64,000 bases of DNA from Mugil cephalus (taxonomy: Eukaryota; Chordata; Actinopteri; Mugiliformes; Mugilidae), in contig NC_061777.1 in assembly GCF_022458985.1 (NCBI RefSeq), positions 17,697,668 to 17,761,667 on the forward strand. Reading direction: 5' to 3'. Every line of letters starts with the position of its first letter. The first letter of the stretch is position 1. The translations under genes were made by a program, and so were the position numbers. This document shows, piece after piece, positions 1 to 10,641 of this stretch. Below the pieces are notes generated by a model. It had not been told where the DNA came from and ran no database searches. It saw nothing but the letters and a program-made list of their open reading frames with translations.

Positions 1-167
1 TGCTCCTCTGTCCCTTTTGCAAATATTTGTGACCGAGGAAGGATGACAGCTCAGGCATTAAGTGACCTCTCCTGCACTGAACCAGATAGGAGTGTGACCT
101 GTTGGGAACGTGTCACCAACCATTACTCATGGCTATGGAGGCCGTTTGTAAAGTTGAGCATGTTGAA

Positions 168-233
168 GTGAATGTCCAAAGATATTTAAAAAAAAATTGT
201 AATCATTTTTTTTTTAATATCTTTGGACATTCA
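168..233. repeat. Near-perfect inverted repeat (long hairpin)
   Basis: The arms 168-186 and 215-233 are exact reverse complements over 19 bp (GTGAATGTCCAAAGATATT). The stem continues inward as an A-run facing a T-run, leaving a loop of about 10 bases. It could be the core of a palindromic MITE or a foldback RNA. No family was assigned. Confidence 0.8.
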
Positions 234-1601
234 CGGAAGCAACCGTCCTCCGTTCATGCCTCCGCGTCATCCATTAATTTCAGATAATGGAGACCTCGTC
301 GGGCATTAACCCTGACTTGTTTTCTATAGACTGTGTTGTAACCAAGAATTGTACTTGCTTTTCATTCAGCTTCCAGTTAACCTATCATTGTGTGTAGTGT
401 CCTACATTGTGTCAGGGGACATCGTCCAGGTCGCACTTCACATAAGTGACCTTGAGTCAAAGAAGAATGTCAAAAAGGTGACGTGCAGCATTTTAAACTA
501 AAGACTGTTTGAGACTCTGTCCAGTTAAATGTAATCTTTATGATTGATGAACTTACTCTTGGCCTGTTAATATATCTCAAACAGAAGAATACATTTGTGC
601 TTACTGACATCTTACCCATTCTTGTACTCAAAGAACATTGGAGCTTTCTCACCAGACTCCCAATATATAATCCATCAATCCATCAATTACTCAATATGTT
701 GTTCACATAGCCACCGTCAACCACCTTGCTTGGCATAGGGCATAAAAAGTTAAGCTGGAGGAAGATCCTTCTCTACATTACATTTCTATGACATTCAGTA
801 TTCAGATGATTATTATAGTGCTGCTCTTGTTTGATATGATAAGTTTGAAGATAAAGCAGATCACCATCCAGTGTAAAAAGCCGGACAGAAGTTCTGTGTT
901 TTTCTGGTGAAATAGAGTCACTGTTACATCCAGATTTGACGTCCAGAAAACCAAAGGGTTTCGTTTCATAAAAAATGGCTGCAGTTGCTCAAGATTTTGT
1001 TGTGCTTTGGTTGTATACATGACCTCATAATAAGACAGAGCATTGACTCAGGAAGTTCTCAAGAGGCATCAGTGGACATATGAAATTTGGAAACGATGTA
1101 CTCAACGAGCTGCAGCCATTCCTTCTCCTAGATAAGAAAACTGCTGAGCTGAAATTGGACGTAAATGTCAGTGGGTGGTCTGACGTTCAAAACGTATGAC
1201 ATTTCTGCCTATTGTGCGTGTAATCTGTCTGTCAAAAGCTAAAAAGTATCAGCAATGCTGCTGCATCCTATCTTTGTTTGGTTACGCACACCACCATGCA
1301 GCGCATTTAAGTTTATTAATTCAGTGTTGCTATACGATGTTACTCGGCTCTCTGTCAATCAGCTTGTGATAAATTTCATAGTAAGCTTAAAGTTTTCCAT
1401 ATAACTCCTGGCGCTAACATCAGGCTAAAGTTAGCTTGGTTGCGCAAACATCATTCAATAGCTTATGTGTGTGTTACTGTTATGTGCAGAACATACAGCA
1501 TAAATGTAGCATTTCAGGCCTGTTGCTGTTTCCCATGTGTCTAAATGACACTTCTATAGCTAATGTAACGTTAGCAGCATGTTTAGCCATGTTTACATTC
1601 A

Positions 1602-1626
1602 GTCTGGTCTGGTCTGGTCTGGTCTG
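1602..1626. repeat. Pentanucleotide microsatellite (GTCTG)5
   Basis: Five uninterrupted copies of GTCTG followed by a partial unit. It is a simple tandem repeat in intergenic DNA. Confidence 0.9.
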
Positions 1627-1906
1627 GCAGACAAGGTCAAGTTGAGCATATGTGTTCCTCATCCATTGCTCATATTTTGGGCATGTGTATGTTTATTTCA
1701 CTTTAGCAAATTCCCAGAAATTCAGTCACAATTGCCAAAGTAAGACTGTTTTTGTTCGTGGCTGTTTTGGAGTAATGAACATTGATTCCAATGTCACCAC
1801 CTTATCTTGGTGTAATGCATAATCCTCAGTAGAGCAGAAAGTATTTGCTGTCGTGTGGAAACATGGTATGTCTAAAACCATTCCTTTATTATTGTAATCA
1901 CTGAAA

Positions 1907-1970
1907 AAAATAGCCGATCTACAAGCTCACAATGTGTTGAAATGTGTTGATCTTGTAGATCTGCTATTTT
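1907..1970. repeat. Inverted repeat with tandem 10-mer in the loop
   Basis: Arms 1907-1925 and 1952-1970 are 19 bp and complementary with one mismatch (core GATCTACAAG). The loop contains AATGTGTTGA twice in tandem at 1931-1950. It may be a foldback element remnant; no ORF overlaps meaningfully. Confidence 0.75.
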
Positions 1971-2548
1971 CACAACTTTTGTGTGACACCCTTGTATGAT
2001 GCAGCAGGGCATAAATTCATGCAATAAACACAAGTTGAAATATGGAGATAAAAGGTTTCTGCCCAACAGCAATGAATAACAGCACGGCAGCACTGCATCT
2101 CCATCAATGGGAAAGTCTAGGCCAGAGGAATCTGGTTATTATACAAAAGCGTTAAGGTTAACTGTTGTTTATGAATTGAAATGCTTGTCAACCTCGATTT
2201 CAAATTCCAATACTGACTGACGTAAATTATGTTATTAGAAGACTAATATATTCTCTCTCTCCCTCTTTTATTTATTTTTCTACTAAAACTGACCAAAACT
2301 TTTTTGAGACTTGACTAAAACTATCACATGACTCAAACTAAAAGCATTTTCGTCCAAAAGGCTAAGACTAAATCTAAAATGGCTGCCCAAAACAACACTG
2401 TTGGTAACTCCCATAAAGAAAAGTTTGCCATATCAGGCATATAATAATAATAAAAACATTTAGTTTTAGCAAAATGTTTAGCAAAATGTTTATATCTTCT
2501 AGTCATCAATATCTTGATTGTGAAATATCAATCGGTCAACACGTCAAC

Positions 2549-3056
2549 ACATAGACTGTGTGAATATGGACGATGTCTCACCACTTCCCTGCACTGGCCA
2601 AACTTACTCTAATAAGTATAGTCCCAGAGTGGAGCCACACTCACTTAAGTTTTCGCTTAATAAATACTGTGCTCTGCCTCCACCAATTGCAAGGAAATCT
2701 TGGATTATACACTGTATTTATTTTTATTGTTATTTTGCAACTCTCACGCTCTACAGAGTGGTCAGCACGTCAACTGGTGACCGTCGTTATGAGACGTCCT
2801 GTTTCTGTAGTGTCAAATAACTAACTAAAATGAAACTTATTAAAAAATAATTACACGTGAACATGTGTTAATGTTATATTAACTATGTAAAATTAAATAA
2901 ACCATTTTGGTGTTTTATTTCAGCATATGGAGGAGGTGGAGCTATACTGCAGCCAGTCACCAGGAGGAGCTCTAACTACTTTGGCTTCACATTTTTGGAG
3001 CTGGATTTTAGATTAGATCAGAGTCTTTAGAGATACTGACCTTCATACTGTCTATG
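2549..3056. mobile_element. MITE-like dispersed repeat of the fish type
   Basis: The left end carries CATAGACTGTGTGAATATGG and the right end TTCATACTGTCTATGG, so the outer bases are roughly inverted (CATAGAC against GTCTATG). The interior includes the block around 2941-2995 (TATACTGCAGCCAG, TTTGGCTTCAC). Both blocks resemble an abundant teleost dispersed repeat that I know only from memory. It has no coding capacity. Exact ends and family are inferred. Confidence 0.5.
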
Positions 3057-4244
3057 GTTCAACAGGTGAAAATTGTCTATACTGTTGATGCGGTTTTGTT
3101 TAGCCTAAAGGAGCCCTGAAGCTTTAATACAAAGAAAAAAAGCACCATCACAGTTATTCCCTTATAAAGTGTTGGTGTTTTACAATATTTAAATGTATTA
3201 AGACTGAGCCAACTCTCACTTCATGTAAGTATGCTTTTTAAATTGTCTTACCCCGGTGCAGTGTCAGGGGAGTCCTGAGGAGACATTTATGTATAGGTAT
3301 CATTAGCTTTGTAAACAATACATTTTAAATATGTAGATGTCCAGCAGACATCAAAACAAAAGTACTCTGCACAGAGCACATTCATTACTAACTAATCTAG
3401 CAAAGAGTCAGCTACAGTGTTGCCAGTTGGGAAATGGCAAATTATCGTACCAAAAGTTCAAAATTAGTATTTCGAGGAAAATTATGTACGTACCCGATTT
3501 GATGTTGCTCAGGGCAATCTGCTACAGTAAAACTTTATCACAGACCATACAGTATAGCTTATAGCTAAAAGCTTTACCTTTAAATAAACTAACAGAACTG
3601 TTTGTGTTTACTAATAGCACAGGCTATACTCCGCACATCACAGGCAAATGCCCACATCACCACATGTGGGACTTAGAGTGTACAGTCAAAAAAAATCACA
3701 TATATCTTCCATTATTATTATTCAAAGGTTGGCACGGCGCCCTATTAATAGACAGTATGCTCACCATATTTAGTTGTCACGACAGCAACGGATTCCGGTA
3801 CATGCTTGTTGCTCCGGCTCCACCTGACTGGCTGCTAGCTGTCGGTGACCCCGGCTAGCTGTTGCGGCGCTAGCCTCCTGCTGCAGTCGGTCTGACCATC
3901 AACGTGACCGCTGCAACTGCCCTCGTCGCCGTTTGTGGAGGCTTTTCTGACTCGTTTTTAAGTGTCATGCAATTCTCTTCTTTTTGAAAGTAAATTTAAT
4001 TGTCTTTTTGACATGTTTGCGTTGAAATGGTAACCGTTTTTATCTCACTGCTTGCTCCTCAGGTGCAGCGAATTTCAAAACTTTTTCTTTTTCTGTCAGG
4101 GGCGTGGTTTGTTGGCCCAGCAACAGATCTCCGACTCTTTCAAATGATGTTAAATCTTAACAACACGAAATTCTTGGAATTTGTTCTATAAATTAATATA
4201 ATATATGCAATATTATTTATTCAATATATATATATATGCGTTAT
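3057..4244. other. Intergenic, no gene recognised
   Basis: Mostly AT-rich DNA with one CpG-richer patch at about 3790-3960. A CAGGGGCGTGG string at 4098 resembles the outer end of hAT transposons, but no inverted partner was found. No splice-bounded coding stretch was seen. Confidence 0.5.
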
Positions 4245-4372
4245 ATGAGAGGTACCGGATCTGCCCAAATACCGGAACCCAGGGAGGCCAAAATTAAGAG
4301 GTGCCGGATCTTGTTCCGGCAGGATCCGGCCTAGTATATACAGTCAATGGATCCGGCTCAAATTGACCCCTG
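4245..4372. mobile_element. Clustered CCGGATC-type repeats, probable transposon subterminal region
   Basis: Variants of GAGGTRCCGGATC occur twice (about 4250 and 4300). ATACCGGAAC, GTTCCGGC, GATCCGGC and GGATCCGGC follow within about 110 bp on both strands. Short repeats clustered like this are typical of hAT transposon ends, where transposase binds. Their position about 300 bp before the transposase-like fragment supports one decayed element. The family is inferred. Confidence 0.45.
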
Positions 4373-4683
4373 ATCATATCGTAATTGACCATGTCAGCTA
4401 AGGCTGAACTATCTGTCCCACACCTGGATGCTAGCTGGATGACAAACTTACCCGTTGTTGTCGTGGTTAGGAGCTATATATATCCATCTACCTGCGCCCC
4501 AGAAGTGCAGCGAAATAGCCAATCATGTACGGTTGCCAAGGAAAATTAATAAATAAACGACCAATCGTGGCCTTGGGGCGCTGAAAATATCGCCCCAGCA
4601 ACAGAAAATGCCGCGAATATCTTGGTTTTAAAAAAGCTCGTGCGGCGCGCCTGCGCAGTTAAGTCAGTCAGGCAGAGGAGTGA
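4373..4683 (+). other. Possible old promoter of the transposon fragment
   Basis: Non-coding. Two CCAAT boxes (AATAGCCAATC near 4517 and CGACCAATCG near 4559) and a GGGGCG...CGCCCC inverted pair (about 4576-4596) lie upstream of the transposase-like reading frame. The CpG-rich stretch at 4630-4660 is consistent with a promoter. This is inference only. Confidence 0.3.
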
Positions 4684-5130
4684 TGGAGAACTTAATGAGC
4701 GATCAGCAGCTTCCGCCAAGTTCGGTGACATCCTTACTTATCTGCCCGTTTGTAAGAAGGACGATGGAGGAGAAAATCCGTGTTAAGGAGCTCGGACCGG
4801 ATTTTATCAAGAGTCAGCGGACCAAGGAGAAAAATAAAGCCTACAGCCGGAGTTTTTGCCGGAGTTGGTTGGAGCGTAAGTGACATGCTGTGGAATAGCC
4901 AGTGCACTTTTGTGTTTTCCCTGTGTTCTTATTTAAAAATGAACTGTGGACACAGTCAGGACAAACCGACTTAAAGCACCTCTCCAAACGCATCAAGAAG
5001 CATGAACGATCAAGAGTCCGTATGGAAAACTGCATCAAGCTAGCTGTGCTAGGAAAGATTAGCATAGCAGCTGGATGACGGACACCGCGCTGCGGTGAGA
5101 CGACACAATGAAGAGGTCGATAAGATCAGG
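4684..5130 (+). pseudogene. hAT/ZMYM1-like transposase, truncated and broken
   Basis: The frame from ATG 4684 reads into FIKSQRTKEKNKAYSRSF and then SWLERK. This resembles the start of the TTF/zinc-finger region of fish hAT-type (ZMYM1-like) proteins. After in-frame TGA and TAG codons near 4878 and 4893, a shifted frame gives LLCFPC. The original frame then resumes with DLKHLSKRIKKHE and NCIKLAVLGKI. A further shift gives LDDGHRAAVRRHNEEVDK, a string close to one typical of the family, and similarity ends near 5125. The zinc-finger signature and order fit the N-terminal third of the protein; the RNase H-like catalytic part is absent. It is a dead 5' fragment. The family call is from memory and the exact subfamily is unknown. 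Confidence 0.7.
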
Positions 5131-5924
5131 GTCATTGAGAAATTTGCCGCTCAGCAAGACAGATGAGCAAAGTTCTTATACAAATGAGAACTGTCCACCC
5201 ACTCACTCACATTACACTCACTTTAGAAACACGAGGTCTTTATCTCTTTCACTCACGCACTCACTCACTGTTGATTTGTATAGTTTCAGCTGCTCATAGC
5301 TTTGCTGTAAAGTCCTCTCAAGAACTACAATATTGTATTGTTTTTGATACCCTTGATATCCTTTATAAAGCAGGGATGGAGTCTTACACAATTGTCAATG
5401 GTTAATTTACTTTGTTTAACTGGTGATTTTGAAAAGGAAATTAAATCATTGTTTAATTGTAGCCTTTGTCGGACTGTTGATTGTAATTCTTATGTGATGG
5501 ACTGGGCAGAGAAATGTATTGTCACACCAGCCCCACCAAGAATACTTTTCACCATTTAGATATAAAAGTTAGAATTTGCATTTAACGTTTAGATATAACG
5601 TGTGACATTTACTGTACATTTAACATTTGGATATCACATTTATTCGTTTAGAGAAGAGTAGTCTACATATGACCAACTCCACAAGGAGAAGAAACCATAT
5701 AAATAAAAGACCAGTATAGAATTCAAATTGAATGGATCCGCATGGAGGAGAATGCAGAAATATACTGTAATGTACTGTAATGTGCTGTCATTTGTGTATA
5801 CCGTGTACTGAATGAGCAGACTTCCATCTGCACATGCTATATAGGCTGTTTAGGGTTTGATAATAAATTATGTTCCGGGTCAGAAAAACTCCTTCAATCA
5901 TCAGAGCTTTCAGTCAAGTTTAAA
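5131..5924. other. Intergenic, no gene recognised
   Basis: AT-rich DNA with short imperfect repeats (TTTAGATATAA and TTTAACATTTGGATAT near 5560-5640; CTGTAATGT near 5763-5790). Short ORFs here lack any recognisable domain or splice structure. Confidence 0.5.
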
Positions 5925-6172
5925 GCACATATAAACGCCGACCCATCCCCTATCAGACGGATCGCCTGGCAACACGCAGCCCCTCGTCGACGTCAAAGTA
6001 ATTTCAGTGCTGTCTAGTTTCAGACAGCGAATGCATGGCTTTAGTTGCTGTCCAGAAACGCACGCGTCCATTTGAGAGGAAAGCGCGATCTCTCCAGAGG
6101 CGCACACGAGCTGCGCGTCGGATATCCTCTGCTCTGATACTCTGCGTCTGAAAACGGAGAAACCAGCACACG
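5925..6172 (+). promoter_or_regulatory. prlhr2: Putative promoter and non-coding first exon of the PRLHR-type gene
   Basis: A TATA-like box (CATATAAA, 5929-5936) is followed by a CpG-richer stretch. A consensus splice donor, CACACG|GTAGGT, lies at 6172/6173. The coding exon about 1.3 kb downstream begins at a good acceptor just before the start codon, so a leader exon is needed. This block is the best candidate. A transcript would be needed to confirm it. Confidence 0.45.
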
Positions 6173-7509
6173 GTAGGTCGATTTCGAATCGAATATTTGA
6201 CGTGAGAAGAGTGAAAAACGATGCGAACATGCGTAAAACGCATTTCTCCTTATATTCGTCTTTAAAGTTAACGCATGCTCAAGTTTGGGGGCTTTTAATA
6301 GCTCATTGTGTGTTACTGATATGTTCCAAATACACTTTTCAAAAATCTGCACAGGTGCCTTGACTTGATAAGCTCTGAGCGCCATTCTAAGGCAACACTG
6401 TGAATGAGTTCAGATGATTGCTCATTAATTCCGTGTCAGAATACGGCAATGTTAAAAACCAAATCTCACCGCGGTGGAACAGATGCAACAAAAGTCATTA
6501 TTTTATTTTGCGTTTAAACGCGTTGATAAAAAATAATAGCCACACTAATGGCTAATGAAATGCAATTACTTTTCTCTGTCCACTGCCCACTTATCTGTCT
6601 GATATTGTGGTGTCAGTGCCGCGCACATTCTGCTGCTGCAGCCCGTACAGTGTTTTTAAAGGAGAATTCTCAGAAATAATGTATTGAAGAAAGAAAAATC
6701 AGGAATAAGCAATATTCAAGAAATTGAAAAAAAATAAATAAATAACAGCTGAGTAAACTGTAACAGTTAACATTATCTGATTTGAAATTTTCCAGTATTA
6801 CACTGACTGCTTTATAGTGGTAACATAGATATTTTTGATGAACTGGCATCAAGAAAGGAACTTTGAGACCTTTGGGTGAAAATGCAGCAAACATTTTCAT
6901 TTACTGTGAAAAAAAAACAGAAAGAAAAAATTAACATCTTCTACAAGTCTGCACAGAATTAATAACAATAATAAATTACAGGCAAATGTGTCCCTGTTGA
7001 TTGAAAGCACGGCCTACCAGCTGGATTTACCGTCCTTCAAGCAAGCCCGAGTGACGCAGCAGCATTTGCTTTAATATTCATTTTTGAAGTTGTGTGGAAA
7101 TAGCTGAGGCACCTTGCCCGGCGTTGCACGCTGCCTACAGGATGACAGAATTACATTTGGAGCAATAACTTCCATTAATTTGAGCCTTGAAACAGAAATA
7201 GAACCTGCGTCTCTGGGGTAGTTTCACAGTAATGAAGGGAAAACTTCATTCTGTTCTGAACTGGCTCAGGTAACTGCCGCCTTATCTGCAGTTACACCTG
7301 ATTATAATAAAAAAATCAACATTTCTTCAAGTGTTAATTAAGTCAGGACTCATTTCTAACTTTACAGAGGTGTCTGCGGTAACTAGATCTGCGGTCGTCA
7401 GTCCCACTGCATACTCCTGACTCCAAATGTCAGCCTTGGCTTTGTTTCCTATTTGACTGCATGTTCTTGAATACATGGACTCAACTTAATCATAATTTCA
7501 TCCCTCCAG
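6173..7509 (+). other. prlhr2: Putative 5' UTR intron of the PRLHR-type gene
   Basis: It runs from the GTAGGT donor at 6173 to the pyrimidine-rich acceptor CATCCCTCCAG ending at 7509. No coding segment was recognised inside. Confidence 0.4.
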
Positions 7510-7529
7510 GCGCACACCATCCTCTCACG

Positions 7530-7990
7530 ATGGAGGGCACAGGCAGCGGCTGGGCAGTTGAGCTCACCCCCTCTTGTGTGACTCATGATGTGAATGGGAA
7601 TGACTCCGGCCCGGTGTTTGAGGTGGCGCTGCAGAACGGCTCCACGAAACGCAGCCCTCAGTTCGTGGGCGTGGAGCTGCTGCAGTCTTTCAAGCTGCTC
7701 ATCATTCCCTGCTACACTCTGGTGGCTCTGGTGGGAGTCTTCGGCAATTACCTGCTCCTCTATGTCATCTGCCGCACCCACAAGATGCACAATGTCACCA
7801 ACTTTTTCATCGGGAACCTGGCTTTCTCCGACATGCTGATGTGCGCCACGTGCGTCCCCTTCACACTGGCCTACGCCTTCAACCCACACGGCTGGGTCTT
7901 CGGCCGCTTCATGTGCTACCTGGTGTATCTCATCCAGCCGGTGACCGTGTACGTGTCAGTCTTCACCCTCACTGCCATCGGCGTGGACAG
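7530..7990 (+). CDS. prlhr2: PRLHR-type coding exon 1
   Basis: Encodes residues 1-153 plus two bases: the extracellular N-terminus and TM1 to TM3. The exon probably begins at 7510 (acceptor CCTCCAG). It ends at GGACAG|GTAAGT, splitting the arginine codon of the DRY motif (phase 2). Confidence 0.92.
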
Positions 7991-9454
7991 GTAAGTCGGA
8001 ATGAGCCATAGTGAGAACTGCGGACAATTTATAAAAATGCATCCAGCGTATGTCCAAACCCTAATCATCAGATGATGGTTTTCCACTTGAAACATTTATT
8101 GCAAATAACTTCAGTCCTCCTTTTATATGCTACACCTAAATATAGAGCTCGTACTGCTCAGAATGCCTCACAATGAATATCACTATCTGTTAAAGAAAAT
8201 TACACGAGATTGCAGAGGAAGCTGAAAACGCACCTGGACTCTTGTGCCTTGAACTCTTAACATATTCAAGATTGCTCTGGCTTTGCAGGAAGGCTGTGAG
8301 CATAGCACAAGCATGTATTCTGATCATTTGGTTTAATAAGTTTTATTTTTTCTTATGTGATAATACAAGTAATGCCTGAGACAGATCGAGAAGCACTGTT
8401 CTCTGTGCTTTACTTTTTCATTACCGTTCCTTTCTTCTCCTTTTTTTAGCTTTTTTTTTGAAGGGATATTACACATCTTCTGGGTGGTTTTTATTGGATG
8501 AGCAGCTAAAAGGATGAAAAATTACTTTTCAGACAGCATCACGTTGCTCAGTGGCCTGCTTTGCCTGCTGACTTTGTATGGCTCGAAAAGGCTGAACTGG
8601 GACTGGATGTTTATGAAGCTAAAAACATAATGACATATTTCATTGGTTTGAAACTGCCAATTTAACACTGATTGAGTTCCCGTGGTTGGGTGGTGGCTTG
8701 TTGATTACCTCGACTGGTGAATGGTGCTGTTCTTCATCCCTCAAATCACATCTGTGTTTGACATGTTTCTATCAGTTTCTCGTCTACCATCTTTTCACCT
8801 CCTCCCTTTCTCGGCAGATACTATGCCACCGTGCACCCGCTGAAAAAGCGCCTCTCGGTCTTGGCGTGTACCTATCTTCTGTCCGGGATTTGGCTGCTGT
8901 CCTGTGGTTTGGTGGCTCCGGCCGTGGCCCACACCTACCACGTGGAGTTCAAGAATGAAGGCTTCACCATCTGCGAGGAGTTCTGGATGGGCCAGGAGAG
9001 GGGACGGCTGGCCTACGCGTACAGCACCCTCTTCATCACCTACGTGCTCCCCCTTTCCGCGCTCTGCATCTCCTACCTCTGCATCTCTGTCAAACTGAGG
9101 AACTGTGTCGTGCCGGGCCACCACACCCAGAGCCAGGCGGAGGCTCAGCGCATGCGCAAGCGCAAGACCTTCCGGCTGGTGAGTCTCGTGGTGGCGGCGT
9201 TTGGCATCTGCTGGATGCCGATCAGCGTGTTCAACGTTCTGCGGGACATTGACATTGATCTGATTGACAAGCGGTACTTTCTGCTCATCCAGCTGCTCTG
9301 TCACCTGTGCGCCATGAGCTCATCCTGCTGTAACCCGTTCCTCTACGCCTGGCTGCACGACCGCTTCCGCGCTGAGCTCCGCAAGATGTTCACGTGCCGC
9401 CGTCGCATTGGCATCTCGGCCAACAACTGTGCCACAGCAAGCGTGGTTTTGTGA
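7530..9454 (+). CDS. prlhr2: Prolactin-releasing-peptide receptor, probable PRLHR2 (gene span, 2 coding exons)
   Basis: A rhodopsin-class (class A) peptide GPCR at the cell surface, expected to bind RFamide peptides of the PrRP/C-RFa type. The joined exons 7530-7990 and 8818-9454 encode 365 aa. Visible landmarks are N-glycosylation sites N24 and N36, TM1 asparagine N73, TM2 aspartate D101, the C129-C206 disulfide pair, DRY 153-155, CWMP 285-288 in TM6 and NPFLY 326-330 in TM7. Blocks such as [25 protein letters not shown] and YAWLHD match human PRLHR closely. The tail ends SVVL, a PDZ-binding end like SVVI of human PRLHR. ATG 7530 was preferred over the in-frame ATG 7461 because it has a strong start context and lies just after a splice acceptor. 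PRLHR family membership is firm. PRLHR2 rather than PRLHR1 is inferred from the rab11fip1 neighbour. Confidence 0.92.
7991..8817 (+). other. prlhr2: PRLHR-type intron inside the DRY motif
   Basis: 827-bp GT-AG intron from GTAAGT to TTTCTCGGCAG. T-rich runs occur near 8340-8460. No coding content was recognised. Confidence 0.9.
8818..9454 (+). CDS. prlhr2: PRLHR-type coding exon 2
   Basis: Begins with A, completing the DRY arginine, then YYATVHPL. It encodes TM4 to TM7, helix 8 and the C-terminal tail, and ends at TGA 9452-9454. A basic cluster, MRKRK, precedes TM6. Confidence 0.93.
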
Positions 9455-10490
9455 AGCCCCCTGGTCGTATCCTGAGCACATTCGGACAATTCAGAAGTGG
9501 CCGGATGGGATTTCTGTGTCTGTAGGGTGACCTATATGATGCAAAAACAGCCCCCTGTTGTTTTTCAGTGCGTGTAGAAGAAAACTCAGATGTGATTCCC
9601 ACTTATCTTGACCTGTCAAACCCTGGTGCCTACATTACCCACAATGCCACAATGCAGGAAAACCAGCAATGATTTAAAGAGATTTGCATATGGTGGAAGT
9701 TTTAAGCAGAGAAGAAGACTGGCTACAGATATCTGGCAGATTGAGGTTTTTTTTAACTCCACATACCCAAATTTATTTCATTTTCCGACCTGATGCCTTT
9801 AATCTGGGAAACCATCAACCATTGACAAACTATTCTGCATATTCCAATGTCTGTTCATAGTCGCATCAGACTCCATGACCATCACTTGTGGCAATGTGTA
9901 GTCTTGTTGCCTAAAGGCTACAACTTTCCATACTGTGAGACGTTTAAAGACGTGTGAGGGATCAGTGGAGTTTCCCTTTAAGCCTGAGCACAGCTCATTG
10001 ATTGTTCACAATCACACCGAGCAGTTTACCTTCTGTAAATCACTCTTTTTGAAATGTCTCAACAACGTGTAAAAATAGTGTTGCTGTACATATTTTGGTG
10101 TTTCGCGTCATTGTTGGGTTTTGTCCTTTCTGAGCACACAACTGGAAGTTGTTGCCTATTATATGAAAATAACAACAGGCAACTGGACTTGTTGAGTTTC
10201 TTTGAGATGTTTATCTCCTATTTAAGTGGATTCTTCATTTCTGAAATACTGGTGGAGTTTAGTTTTTTTATGAGCATCAGTGGGTCAGAACATAAAACTA
10301 ATATTTCTTCTTGTTAATGACCAGATAATTGCCTGTAACTGGAAGAATTTGGTTTCTTTTTCCCCAATTAACTGTTATAGGATATAGAATAATATCTGAT
10401 TCACAAAAATAAAAGATTACAGATGCATCGCCATCTTATTTATTTCTTCAGAACTGTAGGCTTTAAAATAAATTTCATTTTCTATCGTAA
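9455..10490 (+). other. prlhr2: Probable 3' UTR of the PRLHR-type gene
   Basis: Non-coding sequence after the stop. Two AATAAA hexamers at 10408-10413 and 10467-10472 are the first good polyadenylation signals. Further plus-strand AATAAA copies near 11448 and 11473 could give longer transcripts. The 87-aa ORF at 10054-10317 has no recognisable domain. Confidence 0.5.
10408..10413 (+). terminator. prlhr2: Polyadenylation signal AATAAA (PRLHR-type gene)
   Basis: Canonical hexamer about 950 bp after the stop. A second copy lies at 10467-10472. Use is inferred. Confidence 0.45.
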
Positions 10491-10635
10491 CTTTTACAGT
10501 ACTGTCTTTTTGGTCGCTGTAATTACTATGAAAAGAATATTGTGAAAAAGAACACACTACATTGTTACTTGACCTGAGAGCCAATTGTTCTTTACAAGAA
10601 AAGATTCTATGTACAATACATTTCCATGGCTATGC

Positions 10636-10641
10636 TTTATT
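10636..10641 (-). terminator. rab11fip1: Polyadenylation signal AATAAA (rab11fip1)
   Basis: Reads AATAAA on the minus strand about 1.16 kb after the rab11fip1 stop. Another copy is at 10803-10808. Either would end the transcript a few hundred bases or less from the convergent receptor gene. Use is inferred. Confidence 0.45.

Larger units (their letters stand above)
1..2548. other. Intergenic flank, no gene recognised
   Basis: AT-rich non-coding DNA. No ORF here resembles a known protein, and I see no exon-like stretch bounded by splice sites. It holds two hairpins and a pentamer microsatellite, listed separately. What lies to the left of the window is unknown. Confidence 0.6.

Noticed and set aside
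7461..7529. Alternative upstream start of the receptor
   Set aside because: The 23 extra codons cross a clear splice acceptor (CCTCCAG at 7509), and the ATG at 7461 has weak context.
10054..10317. 87-aa hydrophobic plus-strand ORF after the receptor stop
   Set aside because: Lies in the AT-rich probable 3' UTR; no family resemblance or start context of note.
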